In this document: positions 1 through 5,935 of the stretch, one piece after another
Numbering within the stretch: the stretch's first letter is position 1
Layout of the letters: every line of letters begins with the position of its first letter
Assembly: GCA_900540335.1 (NCBI GenBank)
Contig: UQFC01000112.1
Coordinates: 1 to 8,184, forward strand
Reading direction: 5' to 3'
DNA length: 8,184 nt
Origin: an uncultured Clostridium sp.
GTDB taxonomy: Bacteria; Bacillota; Clostridia; Lachnospirales; Lachnospiraceae
Notes under the pieces: model-generated
The model's input: only the letters and a program-made list of their open reading frames with translations
Told to the model about the DNA's origin: nothing
Databases searched by the model: none
Program-made: the position numbers and the translations under genes

Positions 1-13
1 TGACAAAAAGAAT

Positions 14-50
14 CCCGTATTTATGCGGGTTTCGGCGTTTCGCAAACGCC
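14..50 (+). other. Two tandem hairpins upstream of the GTPase-nuclease gene
   Basis: Two stems lie just before the first gene. The first pairs CCCGTA (14-19) with TGCGGG (24-29) around a 4-base loop. It has one G-U pair, is preceded by an A-rich stretch and is followed by TTTC. The second pairs GGCGTTT (34-40) perfectly with AAACGCC (44-50) around a 3-base loop. The first resembles a weak intrinsic terminator of an upstream gene. Together they could instead be a leader structure for the gene at 83. Neither is followed by a proper T run, so termination is uncertain. No promoter for the downstream gene is visible in the 82 bases available. Confidence 0.4.
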
Positions 51-67
51 TAAATTATGCAGTCACG

Positions 68-75
68 AAAGGAGG
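68..75 (+). promoter_or_regulatory. Ribosome binding site that fixes the first gene's start at 83
   Basis: AAAGGAGG is a near-perfect anti-16S match, ending 7 bases before the ATG at 83. The reading frame stays open upstream to an ATG at 23, but that ATG sits inside a hairpin and has no purine-rich site before it. The extra 20 residues would also precede the normal N-terminus of a translational GTPase. The start at 83 is therefore preferred. Confidence 0.85.
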
Positions 76-82
76 CATTTTT

Positions 83-2863
83 ATGGGCGGACAGAAGCCT
101 GAAAAAATGAAAAAACATATATGTGCTGGTCTGTTGGCCCATGTAGATGCAGGAAAAACTACGCTTTCCGAGGGGATTTTGTATCAGACAGGAACCATCC
201 GCAAACTGGGAAGGGTGGATAACAGGGATGCTTATCTGGATACCTACGCTTTAGAGCGAGCGAGAGGAATTACTATATTTTCCAAGCAGGCGCAGCTGAC
301 GCTGGGAGATTTGGAGGTGACGCTTCTTGACACGCCGGGACATGTGGATTTTTCGGCAGAGATGGAGCGAACACTGCAGGTTCTGGACTGCGCGATTCTT
401 GTAATCAGCGGTGCGGACGGAGTGCAGGGACATACAGAAACTTTGTGGAGACTTCTGAAACGGTATGAGATTCCCACTTTTTTGTTTGTGAATAAAATGG
501 ATCAGTCAGGAACGGACAGGCAGCTTCTTCTGGAAGATATCCGTTCTCATTTGGATGAAAACTGTATGGATTTTTCTCTTATGGATGAGGGGGGAGAGAT
601 TCAGGAGAATCTGGCTATGTGCGATGAACAGGTGCTGGAGGAATATCTGGAAACTGGTCGGATTCCGGAAAGGGAAATCTGTCGGATGGTCAGGGAAAGA
701 AAGGTATTTCCCTGCTATTTCGGTTCTGCGCTGAAGCTGCAGGGAGTGGAAGAGCTGCTGAAGGGATTGGAGAGCTGGATGACGCCGCCGGTTTACGGAA
801 AGGAATTCGGGGCAAAGGTTTACAAAATTTCCCGGGATGATCAGGGAAACCGGCTGACCCATTTAAAAATTACCGGAGGCACATTGAAGGTAAAGGATGT
901 GATTGCGGTTCTGGGAATGGAAGAGGGAGAAAAGGTTAACCAGATCCGAGTTTATTCCGGGGCAAAGGCGGAGATGGTTTCAGAGGCAGAGGCCGGAATG
1001 ATCTGTGCAGTGACTGGATTGACAGAGACAAAGCCAGGGCAGGGACTGGGGGCGGAATCAGAGTCAGAGCTGCCTCTTCTTGAGCCTGTTTTGACCTATC
1101 GGGTAAAGCTTCCGGAGGACTGTGATGTTCATAAAATGCTTCAGTGCCTGCGTCAGCTGGAGGAGGAGGAGCCGCAGCTCCATATTGTCTGGAACGAAAC
1201 TCTGGGAGAAATCCATGTGCAGGTTATGGGACAGGTGCAGATGGAGGTATTGAAAAGTCTGGCGGAAGAACGATTTGGTGTAGATATTTCTTTTGATGCA
1301 GGAAATATTGTATACAAGGAAACCATTGCAGGTCCTGTGGAAGGAGTTGGACATTTTGAGCCTTTGCGCCATTATGCAGAGGTACATCTTCTCCTGGAGC
1401 CGGCTGAGCCGGGAAGCGGTCTGCAGTTTGGAACCAGCTGCAGTGAGGATGTACTGGACAGAAACTGGCAGAGGCTGATTCTTACGCATCTGGAAGAAAA
1501 ACGCCATGTAGGTGTTTTATGCGGAGGCGAAATTACAGATATGCGGATTACCCTGATTGCAGGCCGCGCCCATCAAAAGCATACAGAGGGCGGAGATTTC
1601 AGGCAGGCAACCTACCGGGCAGTTCGTCAGGGATTGAGGGAGGCAGGATGCCGCCTTCTGGAGCCCTATTATGATTTCCGGCTGGAGGTTCCCAAGGAAA
1701 ATACAGGCCGTGCCATGGCAGATCTGGATCGGATGCAGGGAACTTTTGAGCCTCCTGTCCAGGAAGGAGAGCGAATGATTCTTTCCGGATCAGCGCCGGT
1801 TGCTCTGATGCGCGATTATCAGAAGGAAGTGATTTCCTATACCAGAGGCCGGGGCCGTCTTTTGTGTACCTTAAAGGGATATTTTCCCTGCCACAATGAA
1901 GAAGAGGTTGTGGCAGATTGCGGATATGATCCAGAGGCGGATCTGGAAAATCCTACCGGTTCTGTGTTCTGTGCCCATGGTGCAGGCTTTGTGGTTCCCT
2001 GGTATGAGGTCAAGGATTATATGCAGGTGGAAAGTCCGCTGAAAGTATCAGAAAAGGGGCTGGAAGCCGGGGAAAACAAGGAAAACAGCCGTAAGCCTCT
2101 GGGGGCAGGCACAGGCATGGCTCCCGCCAGAAATTCAGGGGGCGCTTCACGAAGCTTTGGCGCAGATGAAAAGGAATTGGAGGCAATTTTTACCCGTACC
2201 TATGGAGAAAAAAGGCGGAGACTTCCGGGAGAAAGCGGTCCCAGGCTGGTAACCTTTGATCCGAAAAAACAGGGTGAAACCTCTTATGGACCAGACCGGA
2301 TCCGGAGTCATGGAAATCCGGGATATATGAAGAAACAGCAGGAACCGGAGGAGGAATATCTTCTGGTGGACGGTTATAATATTCTTTATGCTTGGGAGGA
2401 TATGCGGGAGCTGATGCAGGTAACTCTGGATGGTGCCAGACATCGGTTAATGGATATACTCTGCAATTATCAGGGATACAAAAAGTGTCGTTTGATTGTG
2501 GTTTTTGATGCATACAAGGTTCCCGGCGGTGTTGGAAGCGCTCAGGATTATCACAATATTCATGTGGTTTACACAAAGGAAGCTGAGACGGCAGATCAGT
2601 ATATTGAGAAATTTGCCCACGAAATGGGGAGAAGATACCGGGTAACGGTAGCCACTTCTGACGGTCTGGAACAGTTGATTATCCGGGGACAGGGCTGTAT
2701 TCTGATGTCTGCTGCAGATCTGCGGGAGGACATTGAACGGATAGGCCGCCAGATCGAGGAAGAACAGGGACGTCTTCCAAGACCAGGCAAGAACTATCTT
2801 TTTCAGGATGTAGATAAAGAACTGGCTGAGTATCTGGAAAAGGTACGGCTGGGAAAAGATTAA
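83..2863 (+). CDS. EF-G/Tet(M)-like translational GTPase fused to a C-terminal YacP/Rae1-type NYN nuclease
   Basis: A 926-residue cytosolic protein predicted to act on ribosomes. The GTPase domain shows G1 AHVDAGKTT (19-27), G2 RGITI (61-65), G3 DTPGH with the catalytic-type His87, G4 NKMD (137-140) and G5 SAL (215-217). Regions matching EF-G/Tet(M) domains II to V follow to about residue 610. Next come a Cys/His-bearing segment (C603, H604, C613, C630, H632) and a polar, probably disordered linker (about 650-755). Residues about 757-926 form a full-length NYN/PIN domain of roughly 170 residues, the size of stand-alone YacP. Its acidic motifs are intact: VDGYN (D763), VVFDA (D809), ETAD (D838) and TSD (D860). 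Tet(M) itself is about 640 residues, so the extra length is the linker plus nuclease. Known: ribosomal protection proteins enter the A site with GTP, and B. subtilis Rae1 cuts mRNA in the A site. Inferred: the fusion couples the two, perhaps in ribosome rescue. Automatic annotation may call it a tetracycline resistance protein or elongation factor G, but the Tet(M) drug-displacing loop is not conserved. The domain assignment is secure; the cellular role is not. Confidence 0.93.
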   Translation: MGGQKPEKMKKHICAGLLAHVDAGKTTLSEGILYQTGTIRKLGRVDNRDAYLDTYALERARGITIFSKQAQLTLGDLEVTLLDTPGHVDFSAEMERTLQVLDCAILVISGADGVQGHTETLWRLLKRYEIPTFLFVNKMDQSGTDRQLLLEDIRSHLDENCMDFSLMDEGGEIQENLAMCDEQVLEEYLETGRIPEREICRMVRERKVFPCYFGSALKLQGVEELLKGLESWMTPPVYGKEFGAKVYKISRDDQGNRLTHLKITGGTLKVKDVIAVLGMEEGEKVNQIRVYSGAKAEMVSEAEAGMICAVTGLTETKPGQGLGAESESELPLLEPVLTYRVKLPEDCDVHKMLQCLRQLEEEEPQLHIVWNETLGEIHVQVMGQVQMEVLKSLAEERFGVDISFDAGNIVYKETIAGPVEGVGHFEPLRHYAEVHLLLEPAEPGSGLQFGTSCSEDVLDRNWQRLILTHLEEKRHVGVLCGGEITDMRITLIAGRAHQKHTEGGDFRQATYRAVRQGLREAGCRLLEPYYDFRLEVPKENTGRAMADLDRMQGTFEPPVQEGERMILSGSAPVALMRDYQKEVISYTRGRGRLLCTLKGYFPCHNEEEVVADCGYDPEADLENPTGSVFCAHGAGFVVPWYEVKDYMQVESPLKVSEKGLEAGENKENSRKPLGAGTGMAPARNSGGASRSFGADEKELEAIFTRTYGEKRRRLPGESGPRLVTFDPKKQGETSYGPDRIRSHGNPGYMKKQQEPEEEYLLVDGYNILYAWEDMRELMQVTLDGARHRLMDILCNYQGYKKCRLIVVFDAYKVPGGVGSAQDYHNIHVVYTKEAETADQYIEKFAHEMGRRYRVTVATSDGLEQLIIRGQGCILMSAADLREDIERIGRQIEEEQGRLPRPGKNYLFQDVDKELAEYLEKVRLGKD

Positions 2864-2875
2864 GCATGAAAAAAT

Positions 2876-2926
2876 GAGGGGTGCAAAGCGATATATCCGG
2901 CAGGGTTATCGTATTTTGCGCCCCTC
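2876..2926 (+). terminator. Long hairpin after the GTPase-nuclease gene, probable 3' end structure
   Basis: GAGGGGTGCAAA (2876-2887) pairs with TTTGCGCCCCTC (2915-2926) over 12 base pairs with one G-U. Inside it, CGATA (2889-2893) pairs with TATCG (2907-2911). It begins 13 bases after the stop codon, where a terminator is expected. The sequence after it (CTGTTTC) is a poor T run, so it may protect the mRNA end or terminate only partly. Its right arm overlaps a second possible stem (2910-2944). Confidence 0.5.
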
Positions 2927-2963
2927 CTGTTTCAGGAAAATACGGATTTTAAAAGCTCGATAA

Positions 2964-3146
2964 AGCTTCGTTCTGTCCGATCCAGATAGGAGTCTTTTTT
3001 GTATACAACATTTACATCTCAGGCATCAGGATTTCTCCTTTGAGGCGGTTTTGGAACTGTCTGACAGTGAACTGGAGGTTATTCTCTGCGGCGGTCAGCT
3101 CCGGTATCTGAAAAAGGAGCTGAAGAAATCGGGAGTGATCAAATAA
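2964..3146 (+). pseudogene. Coding-like remnant or very small gene, not identified
   Basis: A stop-free frame (60 sense codons) ends in TAA at 3144-3146, three bases before an intrinsic terminator, as the 3' end of a real gene would. The last 40 or so residues look protein-like, with acidic then basic helical character and the run ILCGGQLRYLKKELKK. There is no ATG in frame. A ribosome-binding-like AGGAG at 2988-2992 is followed at normal distance only by a TTG (2999) in another frame, which stops after 14 codons. A TTG at 3051 with GAGG at 3042-3045 could start a 31-residue peptide. The GG-x3-YLKK pattern recalls the C-terminal tail of 3-isopropylmalate dehydratase small subunits, but this is a weak resemblance over a short stretch. 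The best reading is the decayed end of a lost gene; the alternative is a microprotein. Confidence 0.3.
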
Positions 3147-3148
3147 AG

Positions 3149-3191
3149 AAGCGGAGAAGCAGTCACCTGCTCTTTTTTTCTTCTCCTGCTT
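3149..3191 (+). terminator. Intrinsic terminator before the gpmI promoter
   Basis: AGCAG (3158-3162) pairs with CTGCT (3167-3171) around TCAC, followed by C and then seven T (3173-3179). An outer stem can also form: GGAGAAG (3153-3159) with CTTCTCC (3180-3186), continued by AAGC (3149-3152) with GCTT (3188-3191). The inner and outer stems share bases at 3158-3159. The position between the remnant's stop codon and a new promoter fits a terminator that isolates gpmI from upstream transcription. Confidence 0.65.
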
Positions 3192-3218
3192 GCAAAAATG
3201 TTTTAAATGAAGTACAAT
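3190..3218 (+). promoter_or_regulatory. Sigma-A type promoter of gpmI
   Basis: The -35 is TTGCAA (3190-3195) and the -10 is TACAAT (3213-3218), with the optimal 17-base spacer, which is AT-rich. Transcription should begin near 3225, giving a leader of about 90 bases before gpmI. The -35 overlaps the last bases of the preceding terminator stem, so the upstream unit and gpmI are tightly packed. Confidence 0.78.
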
Positions 3219-3228
3219 AGACGCGGAT

Positions 3229-3288
3229 CGTCAGTTTTTAGACAAACACTGACGGCAGCAACTATGGCAGCGGATTGGGAAACCGATC
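3229..3288 (+). promoter_or_regulatory. Structured 5' leader of gpmI (two hairpins)
   Basis: CGTCAGT (3229-3235) pairs perfectly with ACTGACG (3248-3254) around a 12-base loop. Downstream, GATTGG (3273-3278) pairs with CCGATC (3283-3288), with one G-U, around a GAAA tetraloop, which is a stable GNRA-type cap. Between them GGCAGC occurs twice (3254-3259 and 3266-3271). The ribosome binding site (3301-3307) lies outside both stems and stays free. I do not recognise a known riboswitch class. The hairpins may stabilise an abundant glycolytic mRNA. Confidence 0.45.
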
Positions 3289-3315
3289 ATAAAATAAATA
3301 AGAGGAGAATTCACA

Positions 3316-4857
3316 ATGAGCAAAAAACCGGTGGTATTAATGATTCTTGACGGATATGGCTTAAACGACAAGTGCGAGGCTAATGCTGTCTGTGAAGGAA
3401 AAACCCCAGTGATGGATCAGCTGATGAGCCAGTGTCCTTTTGTAGAGGGACAGGCCAGCGGAATGGCAGTTGGTCTTCCGGAAGGACAGATGGGAAACTC
3501 TGAGGTAGGACATCTGAATATGGGTGCAGGACGTATTGTATATCAGGAACTGACCCGCATTACCAAATCCATTCAGGATGGCGATTTCTTTGAAAATAAG
3601 GCATTTATGGCAGCAGTAGAAAACTGCAAAAAGAACGACTCCGCTCTGCATATGTTCGGACTGGTTTCCGACGGCGGCGTTCACAGCCACATTACCCATA
3701 TTTATGGTCTGCTGGAGCTGGCAAAGCGCAACGGACTGAGCAAGGTATATGTACACTGCTTCCTGGACGGCCGTGACACACCTCCGGCATCCGGAAAGGA
3801 CTATGTGGCAGCTCTGGAGGCCAAGATGGCTGAGCTGGGCGTTGGTAAGGTAGCAACAGTAGCAGGCCGCTACTATGCAATGGATCGTGATAAAAACTGG
3901 GATCGTGAGGAGGTTGCCTATAAGGCGCTGACAAAGGGCGAGGGCGTTCAGGCAGAAAGCGCTGTTGCAGGAATTCAGGCTTCCTACGATAACGGCAAGA
4001 CTGATGAGTTTGTTATGCCTATGGTAGTGATGGAAAATGGCGCTCCGGTGGCAACCATCAAGGACGGCGATTCCATTATTTTCTACAACTTCCGTCCGGA
4101 CCGGGCAAGAGAGATGACCCGCATTTTCTGTGATGATGAGTTTACTGGCTTTGATCGCGGTGAGAGAGTGAAGACTACCTTCGTATGCTTTACCGATTAC
4201 GATGAGACAATTGGCAATAAGCTGGTTGCATTTGAAAAAGAGTCTATTACCAATACCTTTGGTGAGTTTTTGGCTGCTCACGGCCTGAAGCAGGCCCGGA
4301 TTGCCGAGACAGAGAAGTATGCACATGTAACCTTCTTCTTTAACGGCGGCGTAGAAGAGCCCAACGAAGGCGAGGATCGTATTCTGGTTCCGTCTCCCAA
4401 GGAGGTTGCAACCTACGATTTGAAGCCGGAGATGAGTGCTCCTGCTGTATGTGACAAGCTGGTTGAGTGCATTAAGTCCGGCTCCTATGATGTGATTATC
4501 ATCAACTTTGCAAACCCGGATATGGTAGGCCATACCGGTGTTGAGGCAGCAGCAATTAAGGCAATTGAGGCAGTAGATGAGTGCGTGGGAAGAGCAGTAG
4601 ACGCTGTTAAAGAAATGGACGGCGTAATGTTTATCTGCGCAGATCACGGAAATGCAGAGCAGCTGGTTGATTATGAGACTGGCGAGCCATTTACTGCACA
4701 TACCACCAATCCGGTTCCCTTTATCCTGGTAAATGCAGATCCGTCTTACAAGCTGAGAGAGGGCGGATGCCTGGCAGATATTGCTCCGACTCTGATTGAG
4801 CTGATGGGCATGGAACAGCCGAAGGAAATGACCGGAAAGTCTCTTCTGGTAAAATAA
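3316..4857 (+). CDS. gpmI: 2,3-bisphosphoglycerate-independent phosphoglycerate mutase
   Basis: This cytosolic glycolysis and gluconeogenesis enzyme interconverts 3-phosphoglycerate and 2-phosphoglycerate through a phosphoserine intermediate, using two Mn(II) ions. The 513 residues match the usual family length of about 510. The alkaline-phosphatase-like metal site is complete: D12 (LDGYG), the nucleophile S62 (MGNSEVGH), D402 and H406 (PDMVGHTG), D443-H444 (ADHGNAEQ) and H462 (AHTTNP). Substrate-binding residues of the inserted phosphotransferase domain are also present: H123, DGRDTPP (151-157), R185 and R191 (AGRYYAMDRD), R260 and R263 (FRPDRAR) and K334. The start is set by AGAGGAG (3301-3307), 8 bases before the ATG. 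It has its own promoter and terminator. This differs from clostridial genomes where gap, pgk, tpi and gpmI sit together, and none of those genes is adjacent here. It appears fully functional. Confidence 0.97.
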   Translation: MSKKPVVLMILDGYGLNDKCEANAVCEGKTPVMDQLMSQCPFVEGQASGMAVGLPEGQMGNSEVGHLNMGAGRIVYQELTRITKSIQDGDFFENKAFMAAVENCKKNDSALHMFGLVSDGGVHSHITHIYGLLELAKRNGLSKVYVHCFLDGRDTPPASGKDYVAALEAKMAELGVGKVATVAGRYYAMDRDKNWDREEVAYKALTKGEGVQAESAVAGIQASYDNGKTDEFVMPMVVMENGAPVATIKDGDSIIFYNFRPDRAREMTRIFCDDEFTGFDRGERVKTTFVCFTDYDETIGNKLVAFEKESITNTFGEFLAAHGLKQARIAETEKYAHVTFFFNGGVEEPNEGEDRILVPSPKEVATYDLKPEMSAPAVCDKLVECIKSGSYDVIIINFANPDMVGHTGVEAAAIKAIEAVDECVGRAVDAVKEMDGVMFICADHGNAEQLVDYETGEPFTAHTTNPVPFILVNADPSYKLREGGCLADIAPTLIELMGMEQPKEMTGKSLLVK

Positions 4858-4907
4858 TCCGTTTTGCGGATTCTGAAAAGAAGTTCGCCTGAAAAAGGAA
4901 AAAGCAG

Positions 4908-4952
4908 GGGGCGCTGCAGACAGATGAATGAATATTCTGTCTGCAGCGCCCC
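4908..4952. terminator. Bidirectional terminator between convergent genes
   Basis: GGGGCGCTGCAGACAGA (4908-4924) pairs perfectly over 17 bases with 4936-4952 around an 11-base loop. On the plus strand TTTGTGTT follows, ending gpmI. Read on the minus strand, the stem is followed by TGCTTTTTCCTTTTTC (the complement of 4891-4906), ending the zinc-ribbon gene. The minus-strand T tract is the better one. The hairpin is about 50 bases past the gpmI stop codon and about the same distance past the stop codon of the opposing gene. Confidence 0.88.
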
Positions 4953-5001
4953 TTTGTGTTCTGCAAATGAACGTCTGCTTTTGAAGGAACGGTTACAGTT
5001 T

Positions 5002-5724
5002 TCAGTCTTCAAATAATTTTCCGTAAATTTCCTCAGAGAGCAGATCCACATAAGAAGGATCCGGAAGATCCTGATTGGTTACAAGGAGATCCTGAATCAG
5101 TTCAAACCGTTTGAGACTCAGCTCCTCCGGGCTCAGCTCGCCGCATTCTGAAAGGATCTGCTGATCCAGCTGATTTCCCGTATAGCTGGAAACAAACCAG
5201 GTAATCATCTGTTTTGTGGTTTCCTCCTCCTGGGCAATCTGGCTGCTGATCCTTTTTGCATCCCTGGATGAAGTGAAGGCCACATAAAGAGCGGCAGCTC
5301 CCATGACAACAAGAAGCGTTTTTGTAATGATTCCGGAAAAACCGGCAATGGGCATAGGGATGACACCCAGCCAGAAGAGAATTCCGCTTGCAAGCATAAT
5401 ACTTCCCAACAGCAGAAATGCAGAGGAAGAGGACTGAAGATCCTCATAGCGCTGCGATTTTTTTACATAGACGCGGGCAGGCTCTCTGCAGCTTTTGTGT
5501 TCAGAGGAGGTCTCCTGTTCGGCTTCCTTTAAAAGCTCCTCTTCAAGGGCAGCCTCTTCCAACTGGGCAGCCAGCTGGGCTTCTTTCCGGATCCGGAGCG
5601 CTTCGGCCTCTTCTCGGGCTATGGCCAGAGCCTCTTCCTTAGAGTTTACAAGGGGTCCGCCGCAGTCGCTGCACACGGTAATTCCGTCAACAAATTCCAT
5701 ATCACATTTGGGGCAATAAGGCAT
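5002..5724 (-). CDS. Zinc-ribbon membrane protein of unknown function
   Basis: A 240-residue protein in four parts. Residues 1-25 form a zinc ribbon with two knuckles, C4-x2-C7 and C18-x2-C21. Residues about 28-72 are rich in Glu, Ala and Leu and should form a long charged helix or coiled coil. Residues about 101-121 and 130-151 are two hydrophobic membrane segments joined by a short Pro/Gly turn. Residues 152-240 are acidic and probably cytosolic, with predicted helices. There is no signal peptide, so the ribbon and tail probably both face the cytoplasm. The start is supported by GGAGG (complement of 5733-5737), 8 bases before the ATG. It runs convergent to gpmI and divergent from the ABC exporter, so it is a single-gene unit. 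I do not recognise a named family. The ribbon could bind a protein or nucleic acid partner, and the paired membrane segments suggest an anchor rather than a transporter. Confidence 0.85.
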   Translation of the reverse strand: MPYCPKCDMEFVDGITVCSDCGGPLVNSKEEALAIAREEAEALRIRKEAQLAAQLEEAALEEELLKEAEQETSSEHKSCREPARVYVKKSQRYEDLQSSSSAFLLLGSIMLASGILFWLGVIPMPIAGFSGIITKTLLVVMGAAALYVAFTSSRDAKRISSQIAQEEETTKQMITWFVSSYTGNQLDQQILSECGELSPEELSLKRFELIQDLLVTNQDLPDPSYVDLLSEEIYGKLFED

Positions 5725-5763
5725 AATAAGTTCCTCCCTGTGTTGCTTTTTTTCCTATGTGTT

Positions 5764-5792
5764 ATTATAAAGCAGATTTTCAGGTTCGTCCA
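5764..5792 (-). promoter_or_regulatory. Promoter of the zinc-ribbon gene
   Basis: On the minus strand a perfect TATAAT lies at 5769-5764. A -35 of TGGACG (4 of 6 matches to TTGACA) lies at 5792-5787, separated by 17 bases. Transcription would begin near 5757, leaving a leader of about 32 bases with the ribosome binding site near its end. Confidence 0.65.
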
Positions 5793-5847
5793 GAAAAACA
5801 TCTGTCGGAGAAAAGCATGGACATAATTAAATTTATAAAAATACCGC

Positions 5848-5876
5848 TTCCCTTTCCTGGAAAAATAGGCTACAAT
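5848..5876 (+). promoter_or_regulatory. Candidate promoter of the ABC exporter-DegV operon
   Basis: TACAAT (5871-5876) is a good -10 with the same sequence as that of gpmI. At 17 bases upstream the -35 position reads TTCCCT (5848-5853), which matches only 3 of 6 consensus bases. Transcription would start near 5883, about 50 bases before the exporter's ATG. The poor -35 suggests a weak or activator-dependent promoter. Confidence 0.4.
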
Positions 5877-5882
5877 GAAGAG

Positions 5883-5899
5883 TACATCTGGTTACATCT
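5883..5899 (+). repeat. Direct repeat TACATCT, possible operator
   Basis: TACATCT occurs at 5883-5889 and 5893-5899, with starts exactly 10 bases (about one helical turn) apart. They lie at the predicted start of the exporter transcript. ACATCTG also occurs at 5798-5804, next to the -35 of the divergent promoter. The spacing fits a regulator-binding site, but the units are short and could be chance. Confidence 0.28.
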
Positions 5900-5935
5900 A
5901 AAATCTATACAGGAAAGAAAACAGAGGAAAAAGGA

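Noticed and set aside
23..82. N-terminal extension of the GTPase-nuclease from the ATG at 23
   Set aside because: That ATG lies in a hairpin with no ribosome binding site, while the ATG at 83 has a near-perfect one and gives the normal N-terminus for the family.
83..2000. Calling the first gene a tetracycline resistance gene
   Set aside because: The GTPase core is similar, but the drug-displacing loop is not conserved and the protein carries a nuclease domain that resistance proteins lack.
3361..4701. A 446-codon open frame on the minus strand, antisense to gpmI
   Set aside because: gpmI is unambiguous in the other strand with a complete active site. The antisense product is rich in Cys, His and Leu with no recognisable domain, and it has no promoter or terminator of its own. 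It is a by-product of gpmI codon choice.
4856..4872. Small hairpin AATCCG/CGGATT overlapping the gpmI stop codon
   Set aside because: It has only six pairs and no T run after it, and a far stronger terminator lies at 4908-4952.
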